Positions 1 through 8,520 of a stretch of DNA of 64,000 nt are shown here, piece after piece (the first letter of the stretch is position 1; each line of letters opens with the position of its first letter). The stretch is from contig CAWKAL010000045.1 in NCBI GenBank assembly GCA_963847575.1, forward strand, positions 1 to 64,000, given 5' to 3'. Made by a program: the position numbers and the translations under genes. The stretch comes from JASBSR01 sp963847575 (GTDB taxonomy: Bacteria > Pseudomonadota > Gammaproteobacteria > SZUA-229). The notes below the pieces were generated by a model, which saw nothing but the letters and a program-made list of their open reading frames with translations, was not told where the DNA came from and ran no database searches.

Positions 1-937
1 TCGGAAATATTCACCATGCGTTTATCGCCGCCCGGGGCACATCCGACAATGCCGCCCGCTACGCCAGCTATTTGTGGGGAGCGATGAATCGGCTTCCCGT
101 GACGCTGGCCACGCCATCTCTGTTTAGCCTTTACCAGCAGCCTCCTCGACTGCGCGGCGCGCTGGTCATTGGTATTTCGCAGTCGGGGCAATCGCCCGAT
201 ATTGTAAACGTCGTTGCCGAGGGCAAGCGCCAGGGACAGCCCACGCTGGCCATCACCAACGAGCCTAACTCACCGCTGGCGTACACGGCAGATTTTGTCA
301 TCAACATTCACGCCGGGGTAGAAACGGCCGTGGCCGCCAGCAAAACCTACACCAGCCAGCTGCTGGCCATCGCCATGCTCTCGGCCGCCTGGAGCCAGGA
401 CGATGCAGCGGTTTGCGGCGATTGGAAGACTGGGAGAATGGGGAACGGCCGTACTCGCCTCCGACGAAAAAATAAGTCAGCTGGCCCAGCGCTATCTGTA
501 CATGAAACAATGTGTCGTCCTGGGGCGCGGTTACAACTACGCCACGGCTTTCGAGTGGTCTCTCAAGCTCAAGGAACTCACCTATGTCGTGGCCGAACCG
601 TATTCCTCAGCTGATTTTCGGCACGGTCCGATTGCCATCGTGGAGCGCGGCTTTCCGATCATGGCCATCGCACCCACGGGGGCGGTTCTGGCCGACATGC
701 GCAATCTGCTGCAAAAATTGGCGGAAGAGAAGCAGGCCGAACTGCTCATCATGAGCAACGACGACGACGTTGACGTTAGCCAACTCGCCCATTGCGCTGC
801 CCGCCGACCTGCCCGAATGGCTGTCGCCGCTGGTGAGCATCATTCCGGCGCAGCTTTTTGCCTACCACCTCACCCGCGTCAAAGGATACGACAGGGAGAC
901 TCCACGTGGACTCAATAAAGTGACCCGCACAACTTAA
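1..937 (+). pseudogene. SIS-domain sugar-phosphate isomerase/aminotransferase-like protein, 5'-partial, frameshifted
   Basis: The reading frame is already open at the left edge, so the N-terminus lies outside the window. Translation shows a SIS (sugar isomerase) fold: ARGTSDNAARYA, then ISQSGQSPD (phosphosugar-binding Ser-Gly-Gln-Ser loop), AVAASKTYTSQ, and HGPIAIV further on. This is the isomerase half seen in GlmS, AgaS and SIS-type glucosamine-6-phosphate deaminases. The frame changes near 400-410 and again near 785-800, each by one base. The final piece runs from LPADLPEWLSPL to a TAA at 935-937. All three pieces keep family-like sequence, so the gene is either recently broken or carries assembly indels. 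The substrate cannot be assigned. The closing residues (PRGLNKVTRT) remind me of Chloroflexi and actinobacterial members, which is from memory. Confidence 0.7.
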
Positions 938-1424
938 TCTACCAATTCAATATATTCTGAATATTCTGCCCACGAAATCTTTTTAAGCACTTGAGCTAAA
1001 TACTCAAAAGGGTCGCCACCATCCTGATACCACTTAATCGTCATACTTGTGTGGCCATGTGGATGTTTTCCACTCGGTACCCACTGACTTCGGCATCGTA
1101 CTTCAACCAATTCTGCGGGAGGCCATTCATCTAGAGTTCGACCATCTCTTTTCAACTTCTGCATTCTGTTCGGAAAAACCAACAATATACAATGCACGCC
1201 CACTTTTTAGTTCCTCTATCGATATTCCGTCTCAATACCTCATGCGCGCCAGCGCGCGAGCCTTCGATCAATCCCTCATAGACATAGGAAAGATTCAAGC
1301 TCAAAAGCTCAACCCACAAACCGTTTTTATCGTAAAGCCACGCAATTTCATTGATTTAGCCTGACGGTATAACGCTGCCCACCAGGCACGTTTGGATAGG
1401 TTGGCAAGGATACATTCAATTCAA
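934..1424 (-). pseudogene. Unknown protein gene with several frame breaks
   Basis: I do not recognise the family. Coding-like sequence on the minus strand is spread over all three frames. It begins near a TTG at 1424 (NVSLPTYPNVPGGQRYTVRLNQ region), continues as NEIAWLYDKNGLWVELLSL and YVYEGLIEGSRAGAHEVL, then GRALYIVGFSEQNAEVEKRW. It ends with WPPAELVEVRC to YSEYIELVD, stopping at 934. The pieces join end to end without missing sequence, which points to three or so single-base indels rather than chance open frames. The product would be about 160 residues, acidic and without a signal peptide. It converges on the SIS gene, overlapping its stop by four bases. Sequence error and real decay cannot be told apart here. 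Confidence 0.45.
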
Positions 1425-1500
1425 ATCTCCATTTCTGGCTTAGGGCCTTCAATAATCGCCTCGTGCGCAAGCAGTTGTTGAATGGCGCTATCTGTAGTGT

Positions 1501-2175
1501 TTAGAACTCGTTGTTTTTCTGCCCTTCTAAGGTGCTTAAAAAATGTCTTGGTGCTCTGGTGTACTTTAACTTCTTGAAATCTATATTCGTCATAACCTTT
1601 TCTAGGATTGGCAAACATTCTTCTAGGTCATTCTTTCTGTTGCCAATGATTGGATCCGATAACAACTCGAATCCAAAATCAGAATATAGTTTAATTGCCC
1701 TGTAGCTGCCTAGCTGGGTGTGAAGGTATACCGGATAATCTCCATCCTTCAGTGCTGCCATCACCACCGATAAAAGCGCGCGGCCGATACCTCTTCCTTC
1801 ATATTTTTTTAGGACTTTGAGCCAATGGATTGTATTGAATTTATCATATGATTTCCAAACAAATGCGGTCCCAATTGGCCTGTCACTATGGTCACAAACG
1901 AATAAACATTTTTCGTAAAAAAGGGGACCCTTTTTTGCATATACCCTCGAAAAGTAATCCGCCATATACGCCCGATACTTCTCCGCGTCGCCTGGATCGT
2001 CAAAAGGCATTTCCAGCCAGATGTTTAATTCATCTTCTCGGCAGTTTCTTATATGATATTCCTCAGAGAGCCTACTAAGTGCATTAGGATTCAGTTTCTG
2101 GCAAATCATGAAAAGATTTTTATCTGATAATTCTTTTTCTACTTCATTTATTAGGCTCTGGTTTATATCAGTCAT
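1501..2175 (-). CDS. GNAT family N-acetyltransferase
   Basis: This 224-residue protein has an N-terminal stretch of about 70 residues followed by a GNAT acetyl-CoA fold. The acetyl-CoA pyrophosphate loop is visible as KKYEGRGIGRALL (about residues 123-135), and IKLYSDFGFELL matches the family's terminal beta-alpha unit. The acceptor substrate cannot be told. The gene is clearly richer in A and T than the housekeeping genes from 2.8 kb onward, and its product resembles acetyltransferases of Firmicutes, which suggests transfer. A second open frame covers the 3' end (1421-1618), but the in-frame ending KYTRAPRHFL looks like the family ending, so I keep the stop at 1501. The ATG at 2175 is the first start in the frame. 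Confidence 0.75.
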   Translation of the reverse strand: MTDINQSLINEVEKELSDKNLFMICQKLNPNALSRLSEEYHIRNCREDELNIWLEMPFDDPGDAEKYRAYMADYFSRVYAKKGPLFYEKCLFVCDHSDRPIGTAFVWKSYDKFNTIHWLKVLKKYEGRGIGRALLSVVMAALKDGDYPVYLHTQLGSYRAIKLYSDFGFELLSDPIIGNRKNDLEECLPILEKVMTNIDFKKLKYTRAPRHFLSTLEGQKNNEF

Positions 2176-2601
2176 TATCTCTAATTGATGGATTACGGCT
2201 TGTTTTTGCCGTTCTATTTTAACGTCGCAGAGAGAAGGGGCAAAATGACAGTGCGACAGTCGTTCTCATCTTTAGCTCATAAATGCCAGGCCTCTCAAAC
2301 CACTACCCGTTATGGCGCTAAGATTGTTGATGAAATACGGCCGTTTCCCCACATTTCCGTGCCACTTTTTGTCGCCCTCGCAGATGCTGACTGCTATACT
2401 CCACAATCATTTGACAAGAAGTTGCCTGACCCGAAATTAGCTTTCTATTGGTCGAAAAATGGTTCGGGTCGGGCTAGAGGAAGGAGAAAGTATGAAGCTC
2501 AATTGGAAGTACACAACCTTGCCTCCGAAAATCAAGCCGCGTATTTTGCGCGTGCGCAGCGCGACTGTCAACCGTAACAAACTGAAACGGCAAACAAAAT
2601 A
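2176..2601. other. Gene-free stretch between acetyltransferase gene and tRNA-Thr
   Basis: About 425 bases without a gene I can support. Two forward open frames (2185-2577 and 2459-2737) lack any recognisable family, and the second continues antisense through the tRNA. A good ribosome-binding site (AAGGAGAAAGT) precedes an ATG at 2492, but the encoded peptide is basic, has no motif, and runs into the tRNA antisense. No integrase, direct repeat of the tRNA 3' end or terminator was seen. Confidence 0.5.
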
Positions 2602-2677
2602 TGGAGCCGGAGACAGGAGTCGAACCCGCGACATCCTCATTACAAGTGAGGCGCTCTACCAACTGAGCTACTCCGGC
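2602..2677 (-). tRNA. tRNA-Thr (anticodon TGT)
   Basis: On the minus strand the sequence starts GCCGGAGTAGCTCAGTTGG, the D-arm of a standard tRNA. The anticodon stem CCTCA/TGAGG encloses the loop CTTGTAA with anticodon TGT, so it reads ACA threonine codons. The T-arm GGGTTCGACTC is intact, the acceptor stem GCCGGAG/CTCCGGC is perfect, and the 3' CCA is encoded. It lies 186 bases downstream of the SPOR gene and could be cotranscribed with birA-coaX-SPOR. In Pseudomonas relatives the same tRNA sits before tuf. Here the next DNA on its 3' side is unrelated and AT-rich. Confidence 0.95.
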
Positions 2678-2863
2678 AATTTCAACCAGTTAGCACGCTG
2701 CGCATATTCAGCCCGCGTGCGAGGCGGGCAATTTTAGGTAATGCAGTCCACTAAAGCAACGCGTAATACACATATTGAAGAGTTGATTGCCGAATTATTT
2801 ATTTTCTGCCCGCCCGCAGATGATCACGACCGTGAAAAAACCGTTTTACCAGGATGAATACGA

Positions 2864-3667
2864 CTAACCGCAATCGCGATCGATGCGGCTGACGTTAGGC
2901 ATAGCGCGCAAGTCCAGCGCGTTTTCTGGAATATTTCCGTCTGCCTGAACACGATAATCCAGCCAGTAAATGGTATAGGTCTTGAAAACCGGCTCCAGCA
3001 CAGGCTCAAAACCGGCTTTTGTCACGCGGCCCAGCAAATCATTGGCACGCTCTTTTTCCTTGAAGTGCCCCAACGAGATTCCATATTTCTGTGCGCCGCT
3101 GTTAATCACGTAGTAATCACGAATTTTTTTGCGCTCGAGCTGTTTGCCCAGCGCGGTGGCTGCCGCCCTGCTCGGCTGTCTCGGCAGATACACCCAGTAC
3201 ATCGACTGTTCGCGTTCCTCGTGACTTCGAAACGAGGCATCGACAACAAAATCTCGAATGTCACGGGTGATTTTTCTTAACTTGTCGAGCTCGCGGAACG
3301 GTCCGAGGGTGTAACAGGCGTCCGCTACGTGCGCGGAAATGATTCGAGCCGGTGCGGGCGCGGCTGCAGTTTCTGCTGCTGGCGTCGAAAGCGGCGGCGC
3401 CGGAGTATCAAGCGCTTTCCTGGCGGGAACAGCGCTGGTAGCGAGCGTGGTTGTGGCGCCCGCGTTCTGCACTGGCGTGTCTGCCGCGCCCGGTTTGACC
3501 AAGGTCGCTTGGGTTGGCGCCGATCGGGTTTCGCTCAGCAGCACTATCGTGGGTGTATCAGCATCATGACTGCGCGTAGTGTGCGCTGCTCGCTCGACAG
3601 GTCGATTCAATTCCCAGGCCAGGTAGCCCAGGTTGAATGCCAGCAACAACAAAACCAGCCAGCGCAT
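2864..3667 (-). CDS. SPOR-domain membrane-anchored protein
   Basis: A 267-residue protein with one N-terminal membrane segment (WLVLLLLAFNLGYLAW, residues 3-18) and then a low-complexity Ala/Pro/Thr linker to about residue 115. The C-terminal half has the SPOR pattern (YGISLGHFKEKERAND, then VTKAGFEPVLEPV), a fold that binds denuded septal peptidoglycan. The protein is therefore an inner-membrane protein with its bulk in the periplasm. Its ATG overlaps the TGA of coaX (ATGA), so it is translationally coupled in the birA-coaX-SPOR operon. A SPOR gene in this place is usual in gammaproteobacteria. Its exact role in division or envelope upkeep is not known from sequence. Confidence 0.85.
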   Translation of the reverse strand: MRWLVLLLLAFNLGYLAWELNRPVERAAHTTRSHDADTPTIVLLSETRSAPTQATLVKPGAADTPVQNAGATTTLATSAVPARKALDTPAPPLSTPAAETAAAPAPARIISAHVADACYTLGPFRELDKLRKITRDIRDFVVDASFRSHEEREQSMYWVYLPRQPSRAAATALGKQLERKKIRDYYVINSGAQKYGISLGHFKEKERANDLLGRVTKAGFEPVLEPVFKTYTIYWLDYRVQADGNIPENALDLRAMPNVSRIDRDCG

Positions 3668-4434
3668 CAGGCCTTTCCTGCCTGTGCTGCAATGTATAAA
3701 CCGCGCAGCACCAGGTCTGGCTGCAGCTCTATCGAGGTCTTCATCAGCGCCATCATAGCAGTCGCGCCGCCACCGGTGAGCAGGGTTTTCATTTCGACGC
3801 CGACGATATCGCGCGCATTTTCAGCTGCGCGGTCGAGCCCTGCTGCGAGCATGTTGTGCACACCGCAAGTCACCGCGTCGGCAGTATTACTCGCGAACAC
3901 GGCCCCGCCATTGCAGCCCGGAGGCGTTTCAATATCCGCCAGTGCAGGCAGACGCTGCCTGAGTGCGTCAATCATCAAATCGGGCCCGGGGACGATCTGC
4001 CCGCCGAGGTGTTTACCGGTTGCATCAATCACATCAACCGTGACGGCCGTACCGCAACTGATGACACACAATGGCACGCTATACATATCACGCGCGGCGA
4101 TCATTGCCGCCCAGCGATCTGCACCATGTTGTTCCGGTTTTTTATAGGCATGCGTCATAGCGCCAAACTGGCGCGTGGCACGAAACACCTGCGCCTGAAT
4201 TCGCCAGTGTTCGTGCAACCAGGCCTGCATTATCGTTTCAACTGCATTATCTGCCACGCACGCCAGCATGACGACATCGGGTTTTTCGAAGTGTCGCCAG
4301 TTGTCATTCAACAGGCTTCCAACATCTTCGATAACATATTCATGCGCCGCACTTTCGACAAGTTGCCCGGCTTGCCACAGGCCCCACTTGATGCGGCTGT
4401 TGCCAATGTCGATGGTCAGGATCAAGACACGCAC
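3667..4434 (-). CDS. coaX: Type III pantothenate kinase
   Basis: Phosphorylates pantothenate with ATP, the first step of coenzyme A synthesis, in the cytoplasm. The 255-residue length is normal. Visible family motifs are TIDIGNSRIKWG at the N-terminus (phosphate-binding loop of the acetate-kinase/actin fold), GADRWAAMIAA in the middle (about residues 104-114), and CGTAVTVDVIDATG after it. Type III enzymes escape CoA feedback and need a monovalent cation, which is known for the family. The start overlaps the end of birA by 13 bases and the stop overlaps the SPOR start, so the three form one tight operon. Confidence 0.95.
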   Translation of the reverse strand: MRVLILTIDIGNSRIKWGLWQAGQLVESAAHEYVIEDVGSLLNDNWRHFEKPDVVMLACVADNAVETIMQAWLHEHWRIQAQVFRATRQFGAMTHAYKKPEQHGADRWAAMIAARDMYSVPLCVISCGTAVTVDVIDATGKHLGGQIVPGPDLMIDALRQRLPALADIETPPGCNGGAVFASNTADAVTCGVHNMLAAGLDRAAENARDIVGVEMKTLLTGGGATAMMALMKTSIELQPDLVLRGLYIAAQAGKA

Positions 4435-5225
4435 CGCAGGCTGACATCACCGGCATTGAGCAGCTGTTCGTCACCGTCCACCTGCACACGCAGCGCGCCG
4501 TTGTGCTCGACGCGCAAGGCAAGTGCCGGTTGTCGTTTACCATTAGCATGCTGAATCATAATGGCTCGCTGCTGCAGCACATCGTAATCTCGCCTGTATT
4601 CTTCGATTAAATCTGCCGTGTTCGCGGGAAAGCCCGCGCATATCTGCATTGATTCACCGAGCACCAGCGCGGCCAGTTGATTGCGATTGCAGCTGTGCGC
4701 TGGCAGATGTTCGCAAACATCGGTGATGGCCTGTTCGATCATGGTGCGCGCCTGCGCTGGCATATCGCAATTCACCCCAAACCCGGCCACGACCGCAATC
4801 TTTCCCTGCCCCAGTGAAACTGTCTCGATTAAAATACCGGCAAGCTTTTTATTATCCAGCAACACATCATTGGGCCATTTCAATTTTGCACCTGAAATGC
4901 CGATGTGTTTTAAGGCACGCACCAGTGCAACGCCCATTAATAAAGAAAACGCACCAAGCGCTGACGCCGGCAGGGCGAATCGCCAGCCCAGGCTCATGCC
5001 CAGGTTTTTGCCGGGCGCTGAATGCCAGACTTTGCCACGGCGACCGCGGCCGGCGCTCTGGGTCTCGGCAATGCAGGCCAGTGGCAGGCGCGCACCGTCA
5101 CGGCAGTGTTGCAATAACCAGTCATTGGTGGAATCGACTTGTTCGAACAGGCGCAGTTCGCAAGCGGGATATCCAGCTTGCCGCATAAAATGCAAAATGC
5201 TGTCGGTGTTTAGCGTCTCGGTCAT
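4422..5225 (-). CDS. birA: Biotin-[acetyl-CoA-carboxylase] ligase, lacking the DNA-binding domain
   Basis: Makes biotinyl-AMP and transfers biotin to the carrier subunit of acetyl-CoA carboxylase. The catalytic signature GRGRRGKVW (about residues 60-68) and KWPNDVLLDNKKLAGILIE are intact, and a short C-terminal SH3-like domain follows. The frame could open at 5309, but the ATG at 5225 (MTETLNTDS) gives a normal group I ligase of 267 residues. No winged-helix domain precedes the catalytic core, so this BirA should not act as the biotin-operon repressor. It is first in the operon with coaX and the SPOR gene, and divergent from glnS. Confidence 0.93.
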   Translation of the reverse strand: MTETLNTDSILHFMRQAGYPACELRLFEQVDSTNDWLLQHCRDGARLPLACIAETQSAGRGRRGKVWHSAPGKNLGMSLGWRFALPASALGAFSLLMGVALVRALKHIGISGAKLKWPNDVLLDNKKLAGILIETVSLGQGKIAVVAGFGVNCDMPAQARTMIEQAITDVCEHLPAHSCNRNQLAALVLGESMQICAGFPANTADLIEEYRRDYDVLQQRAIMIQHANGKRQPALALRVEHNGALRVQVDGDEQLLNAGDVSLRCVS

Positions 5226-5472
5226 TAGATTGGCATGCTCATCTGGCGCGCAGTTTATAACACCGCGCCAGAAACACACAGTCTTAGCATGGGCGTAGCA
5301 CAATGCCAAAGATGCGAAACACTATTGAGGTGAAGACCATAATCCCTCGCTGATTTATAATTTGTCACCTCTATATTCACACAATTGCCGTTTTCAGCGC
5401 AGCTTGCATGCACAAACACCGCGGCAGGCATGTACAATACGCCGCCAGCACCTTTGCAAAAGACTCACAGCC

Positions 5473-7149
5473 ATGGCCGAAGAAGAAAAAACTGCTCCCG
5501 CAAATTTTATCCGCAACATCATTCAGGATGATCTTGCCGCGGGCAAACACAGCACCATCCAGACGCGTTTCCCGCCCGAACCCAACGGTTACCTGCATAT
5601 CGGTCATGCCAAATCGATTTGCCTGAACTTTGGCGTGGCGCGTGATTTCAAGGGCAAGTGCAACCTGCGGTTTGATGATACTAACCCGGAAAAAGAAGAC
5701 AACGAATATGTCGAATCCATTAAAGAAGACGTGCGCTGGCTCGGATTCGAATGGAGCGATCTGTATCACGCCTCGGATTACTTCGAGCAGTTGTACCAGT
5801 ACGCGACTGACCTGATCAAACAGGGCAAGGCCTATGTCGATTCACTCAGCGCAGAAAAAATTCGCGAGTATCGTGGCACCCTGACCGAACCCGGCCGCGA
5901 AAGCCCGCACCGCAATCGTTCTATCGAAGAAAACCTGGACCTTTTCAGCCGGATGCGCGCCGGTGAATTCAAGGACGGCGAATATGTATTGCGCGCCAAA
6001 ATTGATATGGCCTCGCCCAACATAAACTTGCGCGACCCGGCGATTTACCGCATCAAGCACGCGCACCATCAGCGCACCGGTGATACCTGGCCGATTTACC
6101 CGATGTACGATTACACTCATTGCATTTCTGATGCGCTGGAAAACATTACACATTCTTTATGCACACTGGAATTTGAAGACCACCGTCCGCTATACGACTG
6201 GGTGCTCGACCAGGTGAAACCGCCATGCCACCCGCGACAGATTGAATTCGCCCGCCTGCAACTGAAATACACCATCACCAGTAAACGCAAGCTCAACCAG
6301 CTGGTCACCGAAAAGCATGTCGACGGCTGGAATGACCCGCGCATGCCGACGATTTCAGGATTGCGCCGCCGCGGTTACACGCCGGCCGCGCTGCGTGATT
6401 TCTCCGACCGTATCGGTGTTACCAAGAAAGACAGTTTTATCGAAATGGCGGTACTGGAAAACTGCATACGCGAAGACCTGAACGAACACGCTGTGCGCGT
6501 CATGGGCGTGCTGGATCCGCTGAAAGTGACCATCGAAAATTACCCGGAAGGCGATGTCGAACTCATGGAAGCGCAGAACCATCCGCAACGGCCCGAGATG
6601 GGCACACGCACGGTACCGTTTAGCAGAACAATATATGTTGAACGCGAAGACTTCATGGAAGACGCGCCGAAAAAATTCTTTCGCCTGTCAGTCGGCCGCG
6701 AAGTGCGTTTGCGATATGCCTATTTTATTACCTGCACCGATGTCATCAAGGATTCAAACGGCAAGGTAATCGAATTAATCTGCACCTATGATCCGGCCAC
6801 CAGTGGCGGTAACTCACCCGACGGCAGAAAAGTCAAAGGCACGATCCACTGGGTATCAGCCGAACATGCAATGGACGCCACGGTGAATCTGTACGACCGT
6901 CTCTACACCCATCCCAATCCCGGCGGCAGCGAAAACCACGTCGAGCATCTCAATCCGGAATCATTGCGAAAACTCAGCCACTGCAAGCTGGAACCGTCGC
7001 TCGAACATGCGGACCTGGATACGCATTACCAGTTCGAGCGTATGGGCTATTTCATCAAGGACAGTCATACAAAAGGCATGGTGTTCAACCGCACGGTGAC
7101 CTTGCGTGATACCTGGGCAAAGACTGATAAAGACAATGCCCGGTCCTGA
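5473..7149 (+). CDS. glnS: Glutaminyl-tRNA synthetase
   Basis: Class I synthetase that charges tRNA-Gln directly. The HIGH motif is seen in PNGYLHIGHAKSICLNFG (near residue 45) and the KMSKS equivalent in ITSKRKLNQLV. The 558-residue length and the C-terminal beta-barrel anticodon-binding part match the E. coli-type enzyme. I take the ATG at 5473 (MAEEEKTAPANFI). The longer open frame from 5362 adds non-family residues and no better ribosome site. A direct GlnRS fits a gammaproteobacterium. A strong hairpin terminator follows 25 bases after the stop. Confidence 0.97.
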   Translation: MAEEEKTAPANFIRNIIQDDLAAGKHSTIQTRFPPEPNGYLHIGHAKSICLNFGVARDFKGKCNLRFDDTNPEKEDNEYVESIKEDVRWLGFEWSDLYHASDYFEQLYQYATDLIKQGKAYVDSLSAEKIREYRGTLTEPGRESPHRNRSIEENLDLFSRMRAGEFKDGEYVLRAKIDMASPNINLRDPAIYRIKHAHHQRTGDTWPIYPMYDYTHCISDALENITHSLCTLEFEDHRPLYDWVLDQVKPPCHPRQIEFARLQLKYTITSKRKLNQLVTEKHVDGWNDPRMPTISGLRRRGYTPAALRDFSDRIGVTKKDSFIEMAVLENCIREDLNEHAVRVMGVLDPLKVTIENYPEGDVELMEAQNHPQRPEMGTRTVPFSRTIYVEREDFMEDAPKKFFRLSVGREVRLRYAYFITCTDVIKDSNGKVIELICTYDPATSGGNSPDGRKVKGTIHWVSAEHAMDATVNLYDRLYTHPNPGGSENHVEHLNPESLRKLSHCKLEPSLEHADLDTHYQFERMGYFIKDSHTKGMVFNRTVTLRDTWAKTDKDNARS

Positions 7150-7166
7150 TTGACAGGGTGATGCAT

Positions 7167-7195
7167 AAAAAAGGCAGCCACTGGCTGCCTTTTTT
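7167..7195. terminator. Bidirectional intrinsic terminator after glnS
   Basis: A run of A is followed by the stem AAGGCAGCC, the loop ACT, GGCTGCCTT and a run of T. The 9-bp stem with flanking A and T tracts can terminate glnS on the plus strand and the small exported-protein gene on the minus strand. Confidence 0.88.
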
Positions 7196-7213
7196 ATGTC
7201 GACCTGTCCCGGC

Positions 7214-7465
7214 TTATTGCCAGGGACATCCGCTCTCATTTGAGCCACAGCCATTTCGAGCAGGCGGCGGGTAGCGCCAGTCCTGCTGACGATAGGGTGA
7301 TGGTGAATACATCGGCGGCGGGTAGCGCTCATAGCGATCATGGTTGGCAACTCGATTGAACCAGCCCGGCGGGCCACCGAGTGGGCAGAACGGTATTTCG
7401 GGAAAGAAAAATGCGTGTGCATGAGCACTCGCCAATCCAAGCAGTATTAGAATTACTGCGCGCAT
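7214..7465 (-). CDS. Small Pro/Tyr/Arg-rich exported protein
   Basis: An 83-residue open frame with a clear signal peptide (MRAVILILLGLASAHAHA, then FFFPE). The mature part is rich in Pro, Tyr, Arg and Gln and ends with two close cysteines (NGCGSNESGCPWQ) that could form a disulfide or bind metal. I do not recognise a named family. It stands alone between glnS, from which it is convergent, and a non-coding stretch. The export signal, composition and shared terminator favour a real gene. The function is unknown. Confidence 0.6.
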   Translation of the reverse strand: MRAVILILLGLASAHAHAFFFPEIPFCPLGGPPGWFNRVANHDRYERYPPPMYSPSPYRQQDWRYPPPARNGCGSNESGCPWQ

Positions 7466-7602
7466 GTATATTCCCCCTGCCCGTTAAAATCATCTCGTAT
7501 GCCGTCGACTCTATCACTCGCGCCATCTCTTGTGTAGCCAGCGCCGCATTCTGCACACTGATAAGCTGCACTTGTATCGATTCAGACTTCGCTATATTAT
7601 TT

Positions 7603-7632
7603 CCGTGTGCAGGCGGGCCCGCCTGCACACGG
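7603..7632. repeat. Perfect 30-bp palindrome
   Basis: CCGTGTGCAGGCGGG is followed at once by its exact reverse complement CCCGCCTGCACACGG, with no spacer. It lies in the 334-base gap between the small exported-protein gene and the lamin-tail protein gene, where I see no other feature. With no T-run on either side it is not a standard terminator. It may be a protein-binding site, a cruciform-forming element or an RNA hairpin. Confidence 0.75.
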
Positions 7633-7799
7633 TGCGCCTCATAGCGCGACAAAGGATTGGAACCACGACTCATGGAAGGATGTCGCATGCTTGTTTTATT
7701 TCCCTCCCGTATTTTGATCCACTGCACGTGCAACCTGGCGCAGATCGTTGCGTGCTGATCCAGCATGCAGCCTTTCAATCATCATAAGGAGTTAGTGAA

Positions 7800-8471
7800 A
7801 TGAAACAATTTATCCACACCTGTACTTTTGTTTGTATTGCTATTGCAACCAGCACCACGCAAGCAAACATTGTTATCAATGAAATCGATTACGATCAGCC
7901 GGGCACGGACACTGCCGAGTTTATTGAGCTGTTCAATAATGGAAATTTAAAAGTGTCTCTCGACGGTTATCACGTCGAACTCATCAATGGCACTGATAGC
8001 AGTGTTTACCGAAATATCGATCTTACCGGGTTCAGTCTTGATGCCGGCAGTTACCTGGTGGTATGTGACAATACGTCACTGGTAATGAATTGCGACTACG
8101 ACTTCAGCAACAGCGCAGGCTGGTTGCAGAACGGCGCACCGGATGCAGTCGCATTGTTGAGCGGGACAGTTATTGTTGATTCTCTGTCATATGAAGGCGA
8201 GTTACTGTCCTATACAGAAGGCAACGCAGTGTCCGTCGTTGACAGCAATTCCATTATCACCAGCCTGTCACGTTTTCCGAACGGCTTTGACAGTAATGAC
8301 AACCTGGCAAATTTTCAGCTGGGTTGCATCACCCCGGGCACTGCCAACAGTATCGGCAGCGGTGACTGCTCAGTCGCTGCGGTTAGCGCGGTCCCGCTAC
8401 CCCCTGCATTGTGGATGTTTGCATCCGGCCTGCTGGGATTAATTGGCGCATGCCGTAAACAGCAAAGCTGA
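7800..8471 (+). CDS. Lamin-tail-domain protein with C-terminal sorting signal
   Basis: A 223-residue exported protein. Residues 1-23 form a signal peptide ending in TTQA. The next part (NIVINEIDYDQPGTDTAEF, IELFN, then LDGYHVELING) is the beginning of a lamin-tail domain, an Ig-like fold often found on secreted nucleases and surface proteins. The C-terminus VPLPPALWMFASGLLGL followed by CRKQQS is a tripartite PEP-CTERM-like signal of the VPLPxAxW variant: motif, hydrophobic helix, basic tail. The protein should therefore be processed by an exosortase/rhombosortase-type system, which is not in this window. A good AAGGAG-type ribosome site precedes the ATG. Confidence 0.85.
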   Translation: MKQFIHTCTFVCIAIATSTTQANIVINEIDYDQPGTDTAEFIELFNNGNLKVSLDGYHVELINGTDSSVYRNIDLTGFSLDAGSYLVVCDNTSLVMNCDYDFSNSAGWLQNGAPDAVALLSGTVIVDSLSYEGELLSYTEGNAVSVVDSNSIITSLSRFPNGFDSNDNLANFQLGCITPGTANSIGSGDCSVAAVSAVPLPPALWMFASGLLGLIGACRKQQS

Positions 8472-8481
8472 TGATGTTCAG

Positions 8482-8520
8482 GGGCGGTGGAATGTAGTCC
8501 ATTTCATCGCCCTTTTATTT
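8482..8520. terminator. Intrinsic terminator between convergent genes
   Basis: A 13-bp stem (GGGCGGTGGAATG with CATTTCATCGCCC, two G-U pairs) closes a 5-base loop and is followed by TTTTATTT. It lies 10 bases after the lamin-tail gene and overlaps the stop of the opposing dehydrogenase gene. Confidence 0.85.

Noticed and set aside
1421..1618. Minus-strand open frame overlapping the end of the acetyltransferase gene
   Set aside because: Its text is plausible, but the overlapping GNAT frame keeps family-like sequence to its own stop. I left it as a shadow, with some doubt.
2459..2737. Open frame with a good ribosome-binding site at 2492
   Set aside because: It continues antisense through tRNA-Thr and ends in text typical of tRNA read-through, with no family likeness.
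7338..7778. Minus-strand open frame of 146 residues across the palindrome
   Set aside because: It has no family motifs, overlaps the better-supported small exported-protein gene and reads through the palindrome.
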